From: Bog-532 sp963775825
GTDB taxonomy: Bacteria > Actinomycetota > Actinomycetes > Streptosporangiales > Streptosporangiaceae
Assembly: GCA_963775825.1 (NCBI GenBank)
Contig: CAVZKY010000042.1
Span: forward strand, 1-64,000
DNA: 64,000 nucleotides
Reading direction: 5' to 3'
The notes below the pieces were generated by a model that saw only the letters and a list, made by a program, of their open reading frames with translations, did no database searches and was not told where the DNA came from. The position numbers and the translations under genes are program-made. Of this stretch, positions 17,233-25,429 are shown one piece after another. How positions within the stretch are numbered: position 1 is the first letter of the stretch; every line of letters starts with the position of its first letter.

Positions 17233-18689
17233 TCTCCTGCGCGGTCATCGCGGTGGCGCTGCTCGCCCAGCTCACCTTCATCAACCGGCTCGCCCTGCCC
17301 GGCGGGGCGGGACCGGACCTCGTGCTGCTCGCCGTGGTGGCGCTGTCGCTGACCGGCGGCCCGCTGGCCGGCCTGCTGACCGGGTTCGTGGCCGGGCTGG
17401 CGCTGGACATCGCGCCGCCCGCGAGCCACACGATCGGGCAGTACGCGCTGGTGTTCTGCCTGGTCGGTTACGGCTGCGGTCGGCTGGCCGGGCTCGGTGA
17501 CGCCTCGCCCAGCCTGTACGTGGCCATCTCCGCGGCAGCCGCCGCCGTCGGCGCGGCGCTGCACGCCGTGCTCGGCGTCATGCTGAGCGACCCGGAGGTC
17601 ACCTGGGCCGCGGTGCGGCGTGTGCTGCCGCCGTCGCTGATCTACGACGTGATCCTGAGCCCGTTCGTGCTGTACGCCGTGGTCCGGCTCAACGGCTGGA
17701 CCGGCCGGTCCGCGGCCGAGGAGAGTTCGGCGGCCGCGAGTGCGTCGGCCGTCCGGCCCGTCAGCATGGCCGCCCAGCCAGTTGTGGCCGGGGCGGTTCG
17801 CCAGGCCGGCTCCTCGGGGACGCCCAAGCTGAACCTCGGTGACCGGCGCGGCGGCGGCTCCACCGTCCGTCCCCCGGCCTGGCGTTCCGCCCAGCAGGAA
17901 CTGAAGCTAAACTTCAGCGGCGCGGGCAAGACGGCCGCGGCGGCCAGGCCGAAGACGCCGAAGACGCCGAAGGTGCACTTCAGCGGCGCGGGCAAGACGG
18001 CCGCGGCGGCCAGGCCGAAGACGCCGAAGACGCCGAAGGTGCACTTCAGCGGCGCGGGCAAGACGGCCGCGGCGGCCAGGCCGAAGGCGCCGAAGACGCC
18101 GAAGGTGCACTTCAGCGGCGCGGGCAAGACGGCCGCGGCGGCCAGGCCGAAGGCGCCGAAGACGCCGAAGGTGCACTTCAGCGGCGCGGGCAAGACGGCC
18201 GCGGCGGCCAGGCCGAAGACGCCGAAGACGCCGAAGGTGCACTTCGGCAGCGGCGGGCGCGATGGCGCGGCGGCCCGGGGCGCCGGCGCGGCGGCCCGGG
18301 CCGCGGTCCCGCGGTTCCGGCGCCGCAGCATCACCGGCACGGTCGGCACCGGGGGCGCGCTGAGCCGGGCCACCCCGCGTCGCGGCACCTTCGCAAGCCA
18401 GAAGAAGACGTTCGCGGGCCAGAAAGGCAAGGCGCCCGGCCGCAGGACTTTCGCGCGCCGCGGCCTGCTCGGCGGCCGCTCGTCGCGCAGCGGATCGCTC
18501 GGCGGTCGTTCGTCGCGCAGCGGATCGCTCGGCGGTCGTTCGTTCAGTAGCCCGCCCGGTCGCCGCTCGGCACCACGGCTCCGCATGCGCCGCGGCACGC
18601 TGAGCGCCCGCTTGCGGCGGCTGCTGCCGCACCGGAACACGGGAGACAAGTACGCGGGCAGGTACAGAGGCAGGGGAGGGTATCGGTGA
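17217..18689 (+). CDS. mreD: MreD with a long repetitive basic C-terminal extension
   Basis: Residues 1 to about 165 are a normal MreD: five or six hydrophobic helices (MRRFLISCAVIAVALLAQL, then ALVFCLVGYGCGRL and SLIYDVILSPFVLYAVV). Residues from about 170 to 490 are extra. They hold five tandem 22-residue units of the type VHFSGAGKTAAAARPKTPKTPK, then an Arg/Lys/Ser/Gly-rich region with three LGGRSSRSGS units. Typical MreD proteins are 160-220 aa. The tail is extremely basic and low in complexity, resembling histone-H1-like tails in composition only. ATG 17217 lies inside mreC, and the gene ends in a 4-base overlap with mrdA, so the tail is a genuine reading-frame part of the operon. Confidence 0.88.
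   Translation: MRRFLISCAVIAVALLAQLTFINRLALPGGAGPDLVLLAVVALSLTGGPLAGLLTGFVAGLALDIAPPASHTIGQYALVFCLVGYGCGRLAGLGDASPSLYVAISAAAAAVGAALHAVLGVMLSDPEVTWAAVRRVLPPSLIYDVILSPFVLYAVVRLNGWTGRSAAEESSAAASASAVRPVSMAAQPVVAGAVRQAGSSGTPKLNLGDRRGGGSTVRPPAWRSAQQELKLNFSGAGKTAAAARPKTPKTPKVHFSGAGKTAAAARPKTPKTPKVHFSGAGKTAAAARPKAPKTPKVHFSGAGKTAAAARPKAPKTPKVHFSGAGKTAAAARPKTPKTPKVHFGSGGRDGAAARGAGAAARAAVPRFRRRSITGTVGTGGALSRATPRRGTFASQKKTFAGQKGKAPGRRTFARRGLLGGRSSRSGSLGGRSSRSGSLGGRSFSSPPGRRSAPRLRMRRGTLSARLRRLLPHRNTGDKYAGRYRGRGGYR
17909..18238 (+). repeat. Five 66-bp tandem repeats inside mreD
   Basis: Five near-identical 66-base units encode the 22-residue repeats. Differences are confined to Thr/Ala choice at one codon and the first unit's start (KLNF instead of KVHF). 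The period is divisible by three, so copy-number change would keep the frame. The near-identity at DNA level suggests recent expansion. Confidence 0.9.
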
Positions 18690-20764
18690 TTTCGGCGTCC
18701 CGGCGGCGCATGGTGGTGCTGTACGTGGTGGTGGCCTCGCTGCTGATCACCCTGGGCGGGCGGCTGTGGTACATCCAGGTGATGAACGGCACCAGCTATG
18801 TGAAGCTGGCGTCGTCCAACCAGACCCGGAACACCATCGTCCCGGCCGTGCGCGGCCAGATCCTGGACGACGTCGGCAACGGCCTGGTGACGAACCGCAC
18901 CTCGCTGGTGGTCTCCGTCGACATGATGACCCTGTCCCAGCGGCCGGACGGCGGCATCTCCGTGCTGCGCGCCCTGGCGCCCATGCTGGGCATGTCCTAC
19001 CAGGTCCTGCGGGACAAGGTGCGGCTGTGCGGCCCCACGGTCAAGCAGCCGTGCTGGGCGGGCTCCCCGTACCAGCCGATTCCGGTGGACCAGAACGTGC
19101 CCGACCAGGTCGCGCTGCAGATCATGGAGGAGCAGAGCACGTTTCCCGGGGTCACGGCGCAGACCGAGGGCGTCGTCGAGTACCCCTCCCCAGACGGCGC
19201 GGACCCGGCCCAGGTGCTGGGATACCTGCTGCCCGCCACCACCCAGCAGCTGAAGGCGGACCACCTGCCCTCGCAGGTCGGCTACTCCAGCGCGGACCTG
19301 GTCGGGCAGAGCGGGCTGGAGGAGCAGTACAACAACGCGCTGGCCGGCAAGACCGGCACCAACACGGTGTCGGTCAACGCGGCCGGGGACGTCACCGGAA
19401 CGGTGCGCGGGACACCGGCCCAGTCCGGTGACGACCTGGTGACCAGCCTCAACTCCGAAGTCCAGGTTGACGCGCAGAATGCGGTGGACAACGCGATCGC
19501 CAAGGCCCGGGCATCCGGCAACGACGTCAACCAGGGCGCAGCCGTGGTCATGACCACCACCGGCCGGGTCGTGGCCATGGCCAGCTACCCCGACTACAAC
19601 CCCAACGTGTGGACCAACGGCATCTCGCAGTCGGAATTCAGCGCGCTGTTCGGCGCGCAGGATGGGGCGCCCGCCGTGAACTGGACCACCCAGGGCCAGT
19701 ACGCACCCGGCTCCACCTGGAAGGTGACCTCCACCGCTGCGGCCGTGGCCGACGGCTTCCCCCTCGACGGCCAGTACGATTGCCCGGCGTCGGTGAATAT
19801 CGGCGGCCACAGCTACGTCAACGACGGGGAGCCAAACCAGGGCCCGATGACGTTCTCCGAGGCGCTCATCCAGTCCTGCGACACCGTGTACTACAACCTC
19901 GGCTACGAGATGTGGCAGCGTGACCACTCTGGCGCCGACGTGGTGACCAGCCCGAAGGCCCCCGTTCAGAAGGCGCAGCAGATGGCCCTGGACTGGGGCT
20001 TCGGCAAGCCCACCGGTATCGACCTGCCCGAGGAGTCCACCGGCACCGTCCCGACCCGGCAATGGCTCTACTACTACTGGAAAGACAACGCGTATCGGGG
20101 TCAGGACTGGTGCAAGAACGGCCGGGCCGACGGCTCCTACGTCCAGCAGATCGAGTACCAGGACTGCCGGGACGGAAACGTCTGGGAGCCGGGCCAGGCC
20201 GCGATCGCCGCGATCGGCCAGGGCTACAACCTGGTCACCCCGCTGCAGCTGGCGAACGCCTACGCGGCGCTGGCCAACGGCGGCACCCTGTATCAGCCCC
20301 GGATCGGCGAGGCGCTGGTCGGCCCGTCCGGCCAGAGTGCGCAGAAGATCACCCCGCCGGTCGCGGGCCACCTGCCGGTGTCGCCAAACACGCTCGCCTA
20401 CATCAGGGACGCGCTGGCGGGCGTGGTGACGCAGGGCACCGCGGCCGGCGCCTTCTCCGGCTTCCCGCTGAACAAGGTCTGCGTGGCAGGCAAGACCGGT
20501 ACCGCGCAGGTCATGGGGAAGGTCGCCACCTCGGTGTTCGCCTCGTTCGCGCCGTGCAGCAACCCGAAGTACGTCGTCGTCGTCATGCTCCCCGACTCCG
20601 GTTACGGCGCCGACGCCTCCGCGCCGGCGGTGCGGCAGATCTGGGACGGCATCTACGGCCTGGAGGGGCACAAGGCGGCGGTGACCGGCGGCCAGGTGCC
20701 GTCGTCGCTCCCGCAGATCTCCGTCACCGGGCAAATTGCCCCGCCGAAGGGATACAGCGGATGA
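18686..20764 (+). CDS. mrdA: Penicillin-binding protein 2 (elongasome transpeptidase)
   Basis: A class B PBP that cross-links peptidoglycan with RodA. It has one N-terminal membrane helix (residues 8-27) and a dimerisation domain starting near VPAVRGQILD. The transpeptidase domain contains the SxxK motif APGSTWK, the SxN-type motif SCD (in IQSCDTVYYN) and the KTG motif AGKTGTAQV. The length is 692 aa. It starts at GTG 18686 with a 4-base overlap with mreD and ends with ATGA shared with rodA. Some cysteines (LCGPTVKQPCW and WCKNG...DCRDG) could form disulfides outside the cell. Confidence 0.95.
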   Translation: MISASRRRMVVLYVVVASLLITLGGRLWYIQVMNGTSYVKLASSNQTRNTIVPAVRGQILDDVGNGLVTNRTSLVVSVDMMTLSQRPDGGISVLRALAPMLGMSYQVLRDKVRLCGPTVKQPCWAGSPYQPIPVDQNVPDQVALQIMEEQSTFPGVTAQTEGVVEYPSPDGADPAQVLGYLLPATTQQLKADHLPSQVGYSSADLVGQSGLEEQYNNALAGKTGTNTVSVNAAGDVTGTVRGTPAQSGDDLVTSLNSEVQVDAQNAVDNAIAKARASGNDVNQGAAVVMTTTGRVVAMASYPDYNPNVWTNGISQSEFSALFGAQDGAPAVNWTTQGQYAPGSTWKVTSTAAAVADGFPLDGQYDCPASVNIGGHSYVNDGEPNQGPMTFSEALIQSCDTVYYNLGYEMWQRDHSGADVVTSPKAPVQKAQQMALDWGFGKPTGIDLPEESTGTVPTRQWLYYYWKDNAYRGQDWCKNGRADGSYVQQIEYQDCRDGNVWEPGQAAIAAIGQGYNLVTPLQLANAYAALANGGTLYQPRIGEALVGPSGQSAQKITPPVAGHLPVSPNTLAYIRDALAGVVTQGTAAGAFSGFPLNKVCVAGKTGTAQVMGKVATSVFASFAPCSNPKYVVVVMLPDSGYGADASAPAVRQIWDGIYGLEGHKAAVTGGQVPSSLPQISVTGQIAPPKGYSG

Positions 20765-22017
20765 GCCTGGGACGTCCCAGTACCGGTTACGGCCGGGTCG
20801 GTGTCGCGCCGCGCGGCCCCCGGGTCGGCGCGTTCACACCCAAGCGGCGATCCGTGTTCAGCCGGGTGGCGTCGCAGGGCTCCTTCCTGCGGCACCTGGA
20901 CTGGGCGCTTATCGCCGCCGTGCTCGCACTGTGCGCGGTGGGGATCGTCCTGGTCTGGTCGGCCACCAAGCCGACACTGGCGCACGAGGGGGCCAGCACC
21001 CGGACCTACCTGGACAAGCAGACGGTCTTCGTCGTGCTCGGGCTGGTCCTCATGGTCCTCGTCAGCCTGGTCGATTACCGCCAGCTCCGCGTCTTCGCGC
21101 CGGTCATCTACGGGGTGGCCGTACTGGGGCTGCTGGTGGTCCTCACCCCGCTCGGGTCCACGGTCAACGGCGCCAAAGGCTGGATCGACCTGCCGGCCGG
21201 ATTCCAGATCGAGCCCTCGGAGTACGCCAAGATCGCGCTTGTCCTGATGACGGCGATGCTGTTCAGCGAGCTGCGCGAGGGAGCGCGCGACCCGGCCACC
21301 GGGCGGTCGGACCCCAGCCTGCGTGACGTGGGGATCGTCATCGTGTGCGGGCTGCCGCTCATCGGCCTGGTGGTTATCGAACCGGCGCTCGGCATCTCCC
21401 TGGTCCTCGTGGTCGAGCTGGCCGGGCTGATCCTGCTGTCCGGCATCCGGCTGCGCTGGGTCATTGCCCTGGCGGCGGCCGCCGCCATCGGCGTGACCGC
21501 CGTCCTCAGCATGCACCTGCTCAAGGGGTACCAGCTCACCCGGCTGACCGCGTTCCTGCACCCGTCGTCCAATTCAGCCGGCTCGGGTTACAACGAGATC
21601 CAGGCCAAGATCGCGATCGGTTCCGGCGGCATGTTCGGCGAGGGCCTCTTCCACGGTCAGTCGGTATCCGGCAGCTACGTGCCGGCCCAGAGCACCGACT
21701 TCATCTTCACCGTGGCCGGCCAGGAGCTTGGCTTCGTCGGCGCCGTCGTGATCGTCGGCCTGCTCGGCGTGGTGATCTTCCGCGCGCTGCGTATCGCCAC
21801 CCGCGCCGACGACCAGTTCGGCATGCTGGTGGCCGCGGGCATCGCGATCTGGTTCCTTTTCCAGTCGTTCGTCAACATCGGCATGACCGTCGGCATCATG
21901 CCCATCACCGGCCTCCCGCTGCCCTTCATCTCCTACGGCGGCTCCGCCATCTTCGCCGACATGATCGCTATCGGCCTGCTGCTGTCCGTGCACCGCAAAC
22001 GCCAGGTCTTCGAGTAA
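20761..22017 (+). CDS. rodA: RodA, SEDS-family peptidoglycan glycosyltransferase
   Basis: A multi-spanning membrane enzyme that polymerises lipid II, partnered with PBP2. About ten helices follow a basic cytoplasmic N-terminus (residues 1-45). The SEDS signatures NGAKGWIDLPAGFQIEPSEYAK, QSTDFIFTVAGQELGF and the C-terminal GLPLPFISYGGSA are present. It is 418 aa. ATG 20761 overlaps the mrdA stop. The second two-hairpin repeat copy begins about 35 bases after the stop. Confidence 0.95.
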   Translation: MSLGRPSTGYGRVGVAPRGPRVGAFTPKRRSVFSRVASQGSFLRHLDWALIAAVLALCAVGIVLVWSATKPTLAHEGASTRTYLDKQTVFVVLGLVLMVLVSLVDYRQLRVFAPVIYGVAVLGLLVVLTPLGSTVNGAKGWIDLPAGFQIEPSEYAKIALVLMTAMLFSELREGARDPATGRSDPSLRDVGIVIVCGLPLIGLVVIEPALGISLVLVVELAGLILLSGIRLRWVIALAAAAAIGVTAVLSMHLLKGYQLTRLTAFLHPSSNSAGSGYNEIQAKIAIGSGGMFGEGLFHGQSVSGSYVPAQSTDFIFTVAGQELGFVGAVVIVGLLGVVIFRALRIATRADDQFGMLVAAGIAIWFLFQSFVNIGMTVGIMPITGLPLPFISYGGSAIFADMIAIGLLLSVHRKRQVFE

Positions 22018-22051
22018 GGGGCTGTGCTGGCCCGGGGGGGCGACCCCCAGT

Positions 22052-22268
22052 GTTGGCCCGGGGGGCGACCCCCCGGAACCCCCCGCGACGCCCCGATGGT
22101 CGTGCTCGCCGATAGCACCGCCGCTCACCGGGCCTGAAGGCCCGGTTCGCTGGGCGGTCGGCCTGCGGCCGTCGGTCCGTAACCCGCGGTGGTTCCCGCC
22201 GTTGCACCGGCCGCTCACCCGGACCTTCGGCCCGGGTTCGCTGGGCCGGTAACGGGCGCCTCGCCGTA
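22052..22268 (+). repeat. Intergenic two-hairpin repeat, copy 2
   Basis: The second copy of the element at 8068-8275, in the same orientation and again directly downstream of a plus-strand operon. Unit A's inner stem ACCGGGCC-TGAA-GGCCCGGT is identical. Unit B's inner stem here is ACCCGGACC/GGCCCGGGT with a TTCG loop. It holds one A-C mismatch as plus-strand RNA and a G-U pair as minus-strand RNA. The preceding 30 bases (22022-22051) carry a further G-run/C-run palindrome. Confidence 0.8.
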
Positions 22269-22325
22269 AGCCGTCGTGGCTGCCCGCCGACAGACCGCCG
22301 GGAATATCTGGACTGGCGGTAACGC

Positions 22326-22346
22326 TTAGTAAGGTATTCTTACTAA
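22326..22346. promoter_or_regulatory. Perfect 8-bp inverted repeat, possible operator
   Basis: TTAGTAAG and CTTACTAA flank GTATT. It is an A+T-rich island in very G+C-rich DNA, 44 bases before the radical SAM gene. The spacing fits a dimeric helix-turn-helix repressor site. A -10-like TATTCT (22335-22340) lies inside it. The cognate regulator is unknown. Confidence 0.55.
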
Positions 22347-22377
22347 TCAATGCGGCGGAACGGTTGTCCGCCGTAGG

Positions 22378-22383
22378 TAGGCT
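22378..22383 (+). promoter_or_regulatory. -10 element for a leaderless radical SAM gene
   Basis: TAGGCT is followed by 6 nt and ATG 22390. No ribosome-binding site is seen. Confidence 0.5.
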
Positions 22384-22389
22384 GGTGCA

Positions 22390-24348
22390 ATGCCAGTAGA
22401 GTCGGTCTTTCCACGCCTTGAGCCGCTGCTCCCGCGCGTCCGGAAGCCGATCGCCTATGTCGGCGGCGAGGTGAACTCGGTCGTTAAGGACTGGGACGCC
22501 ACGGACGTGCGCTGGGCGCTGCTGTACCCGGACGCCTACGAGGTGGGGCTGCCCAACCAGGGCGTGCAGATCCTGTACGAGATCCTCAACGAGCGGGACG
22601 GTGTGCTCGCCGAGCGCAGCTACAGCGTCTGGCCGGACCTCGAGGCCCTGATGCGGGAGCACGGCCTGCCCCAGTTCACCGTGGACGGCCACCGGCCGGT
22701 GGGCGCCTTCGACATGCTCGGCGTGAGCTTTTCTACCGAGCTCGGCTACACCAACCTGCTCACCGCCCTCGATCTGGCCGGCATTCCGCTGTACAGCACG
22801 GACCGCGGCCCCGCAGGCGGCACCTGGTACCCGCTCGTGATCGCAGGCGGTCACGCCGCCTTTAATCCCGAGCCGATCGCCGACTTCCTGGACGGCGTGG
22901 TTCTTGGCGACGGCGAAGAGGCTGTGCTCGCCATCACGGACCAGATCCGGGCCTGGAAGGACGCCGGGCGGCCAGGTGGCCGGGACGGCCTGCTGGCCGC
23001 GCTGGCCAGCTCCGGCCGGCTCTACGTCCCGCGGTTCTATGACGTCGGCTACCTCCCGGACGGGCGCATCGACCGGGTGACGCCGAACCGGCGCGGCGTG
23101 CCGCCGGTCGTGGCCAAGCACACGGTGATGAACCTCGACGAATGGCAGTACCCGACCCGGCCGATCGTCCCGGTGGCCGAGACCGTGCACGAGCGTTACA
23201 GCGTGGAGATCTTCCGCGGCTGCACCCGTGGCTGCCGGTTCTGCCAGGCTGGCATGATCACCCGGCCGGTCCGGGAGCGGAGCATCACCACGATTGGCGC
23301 CATGGTCGAGAAGGGCGTGACCGCGAGCGGGTTCCAGGAGGTTGGCCTGCTCTCGCTCTCCAGCGCGGACCACAGCGAGATCAACGAGATCGCCAAAGAC
23401 CTGGCCGACGCGTACGAGGGCACCAATACCGGGCTGTCGCTGCCGTCGACCCGGGTGGACGCGTTCAACGTGACGCTGGCCGACGAGCTCAGCCGGGGCG
23501 GCCGCCGGTCTGGCCTGACGTTCGCCCCCGAAGGCGGCTCGGAGCGGATGCGCAAGGTGATCAACAAGATGGTCACCGAGGAAGATCTGATCCGGACGGT
23601 CACCACCGCCTATTCGAGCGGCTGGCGGCAGGTGAAGCTGTACTTCATGTGCGGGCTGCCAACCGAGACCGACGAGGACGTGCTGGCCATCGCGGGGCTG
23701 GCCCGCAAGGTGATCCAGGCCGGGCGGGAGGCGACCGGGCGGCGCGACATCCGCTGCACCGTATCCATCGGCGGGTTCGTGCCCAAACCGCACACGCCGT
23801 TCCAGTGGGCCGCCCAGTGCGACCATGAGGTCGTGGACGCGCGGCTGCGCAAGCTCGGGGCCGCGCTGCGCTCCGATCCCGGCTACGGCCGCGCGATCGG
23901 CTACCGCTACCACGACGGGCAGCCGTCGGTGGTCGAGGGCCTGCTGTCCCGGGGCGACCGCCGGGTCGGCCGGGTCATCCTCGCCGCGTGGCAGGACGGC
24001 GCGCGTTTCGACGGCTGGAGCGAGTACTTCTCGTTCGACCGCTGGGCGGCGTGCGCGGACAAGGCGCTGGACGGCGAGCCGGTCGACCTGGCCTGGTACA
24101 CGACGCGCGAGCGGGACCGCGACGAGGTACTGCCCTGGGACCACCTCGACGCCGGGCTGGACCACGACTGGCTGTGGCAGGACTGGCAGGACGCGCTCAG
24201 CGGCGCGGCCGAGGTGGAGGACTGCCGGTGGACCCCCTGTTATGACTGCGGGGTCTGCCCCTCGATGGGAACCGAGATCCAGACGGGCCCGACCGGTGAG
24301 CGCCTGCCGGCCGGCACCCGGCTGCTTCCGGTGCTGAACGTGAGCTGA
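22390..24348 (+). CDS. B12-binding-domain radical SAM protein (TIGR03960 type)
   Basis: An iron-sulfur enzyme using S-adenosylmethionine, 652 aa. The N-terminal half resembles a cobalamin-binding Rossmann fold (YPDAYEVGLPNQGVQIL; LGVSFSTELGYTN). The radical SAM core has Cys-x3-Cys-x2-Cys in GCTRGCRFCQ, followed by EVGLLSLSSADH and LTFAPEGGSERMR. The C-terminal region has more cysteines (CRWTPCYDCGVCPSMG) that may bind another cluster. Proteins of this type sit next to a DUF2344 gene, as here, and both are found near rne/rplU/obgE in many actinobacteria. Its substrate is unknown; tRNA or rRNA modification is often suspected. Confidence 0.88.
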   Translation: MPVESVFPRLEPLLPRVRKPIAYVGGEVNSVVKDWDATDVRWALLYPDAYEVGLPNQGVQILYEILNERDGVLAERSYSVWPDLEALMREHGLPQFTVDGHRPVGAFDMLGVSFSTELGYTNLLTALDLAGIPLYSTDRGPAGGTWYPLVIAGGHAAFNPEPIADFLDGVVLGDGEEAVLAITDQIRAWKDAGRPGGRDGLLAALASSGRLYVPRFYDVGYLPDGRIDRVTPNRRGVPPVVAKHTVMNLDEWQYPTRPIVPVAETVHERYSVEIFRGCTRGCRFCQAGMITRPVRERSITTIGAMVEKGVTASGFQEVGLLSLSSADHSEINEIAKDLADAYEGTNTGLSLPSTRVDAFNVTLADELSRGGRRSGLTFAPEGGSERMRKVINKMVTEEDLIRTVTTAYSSGWRQVKLYFMCGLPTETDEDVLAIAGLARKVIQAGREATGRRDIRCTVSIGGFVPKPHTPFQWAAQCDHEVVDARLRKLGAALRSDPGYGRAIGYRYHDGQPSVVEGLLSRGDRRVGRVILAAWQDGARFDGWSEYFSFDRWAACADKALDGEPVDLAWYTTRERDRDEVLPWDHLDAGLDHDWLWQDWQDALSGAAEVEDCRWTPCYDCGVCPSMGTEIQTGPTGERLPAGTRLLPVLNVS

Positions 24349-24349
24349 C

Positions 24350-25156
24350 ATGCCCGCAACCCGCACCCCGCCTGCGCCGAAGGGGCCGCCGCCGGCCCCC
24401 GCGGTGCAGCATCTGCTCGTTACCTACGCCAAGCGGGGCCGGATGCGGTTCGCCAGCCACCGCGACGTGGGCCGTGCCTTCGAGCGGGCGGTGCGCCAGG
24501 CCGGTGTACCGATCGCCCGGTCGGCAGGGTTCAGCCCGCACCCGAAGATCTCGTATGCGAGCGGGACCCAGACCGGTGTGGCGAGCGAGGCTGAGTACCT
24601 CACGCTGGCGCTGACCGCTGCCCAGGACCCAGCGCGGCTGGGGGCGGCACTGGACAGGGGCCTTCCGGACGGGATAGACGTTATCGGAGTCAGGGAGGAT
24701 TCCGGCGGCGCGCTCAACGGCCGCCTGACGGCGTCGGAGTGGCTGATGGAGCTGCCGGGAATTTCGCCGGATGCCGCTACGGCGGCGGTCCGGCAGTTCC
24801 TGGCCGCCGCCGACGCCCCGGTGGAGCGGCTGACCAGCAAGGGTGTCCGCCACCTGGACGCCCGTGGCGTCGTGCTGACGATGGACGCCAGCCCGCGCGC
24901 CTGCACCGGGCACTCAGCCGAATGTGCGATAATCCGAATGGTTGTTCGGCATTCGGAGCCTGCTGTGCGGCCCGACGATGTACTGGCCGCGCTGCGGCAG
25001 ATCGCCGGCCTGGTGCCGGCCTCGGCGCCGGCCGTGACAAGGGTGGCCCAGGGCGTGGTCGGAGACGGCGGACTGGCCGGACCAATGGAACAGCCAGTGG
25101 TACAGCCAGTCGGGCAGGCTGCCCTGTCGCCCAAAATGACAAGAGACGTGCCATGA
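24350..25156 (+). CDS. DUF2344 / TIGR03936 radical SAM-associated protein
   Basis: A 268-aa soluble protein whose core reads YAKRGRMRFASHRDVGRAFERA and GFSPHPKISYA, the hallmark of the family that always partners TIGR03960 radical SAM proteins. It starts one base after the radical SAM stop, so they form one operon. The last 60 residues are a variable tail. It probably acts as an accessory or substrate-recognition subunit; this is inference from gene pairing. Confidence 0.85.
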   Translation: MPATRTPPAPKGPPPAPAVQHLLVTYAKRGRMRFASHRDVGRAFERAVRQAGVPIARSAGFSPHPKISYASGTQTGVASEAEYLTLALTAAQDPARLGAALDRGLPDGIDVIGVREDSGGALNGRLTASEWLMELPGISPDAATAAVRQFLAAADAPVERLTSKGVRHLDARGVVLTMDASPRACTGHSAECAIIRMVVRHSEPAVRPDDVLAALRQIAGLVPASAPAVTRVAQGVVGDGGLAGPMEQPVVQPVGQAALSPKMTRDVP

Positions 25157-25187
25157 GGGCGCCCGTGCGCCCCATGGGCTGTGGACT

Positions 25188-25206
25188 CGTGCTGCCCGGC
25201 AGCACG
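25188..25206. promoter_or_regulatory. 19-base palindrome in the rne upstream region
   Basis: CGTGCTGCC and GGCAGCACG flank a single C. It lies in the 273-base gap between the DUF2344 gene and rne, which otherwise holds no gene. It could be an operator, a terminator for the operon upstream, or part of the rne leader. Confidence 0.3.
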
Positions 25207-25429
25207 CTGGTCCGCTTTTCCGCGAGGCGGCCCGGCCGCTCTGCGGCTGCGCGGAATGCGGGGTTTTTCCCGCGGCCCCGCGCAGAACTGAGACAGGTAA
25301 CGAACCTGGGTGCCGTAGCCGCCATCCTGGCCGGCTCCGCCCAGGGAAGAGGAAACGATGTGCTCCCGCGCGGCGCGCAGGACCCCTGGCGGGTCCGCGC
25401 GCCCGGGAGCTTGACGGGAGACTGCCCGG

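Noticed and set aside
17909..18238. CRISPR-like array in mreD
   Set aside because: The repeats are coding, contiguous and in frame.
17642..20734. Very long open frame antisense to mreD and mrdA
   Set aside because: It only mirrors codon use of the real plus-strand genes in G+C-rich DNA; no motif, no start signal.
22326..22346. dif or attachment site
   Set aside because: It is only 21 bases and lacks the 28-base XerC/XerD layout; no integrase lies nearby.
21574..24366. Long open frame antisense to rodA and the radical SAM gene
   Set aside because: Same reason: a shadow frame with no domain and crossing an intergenic repeat.
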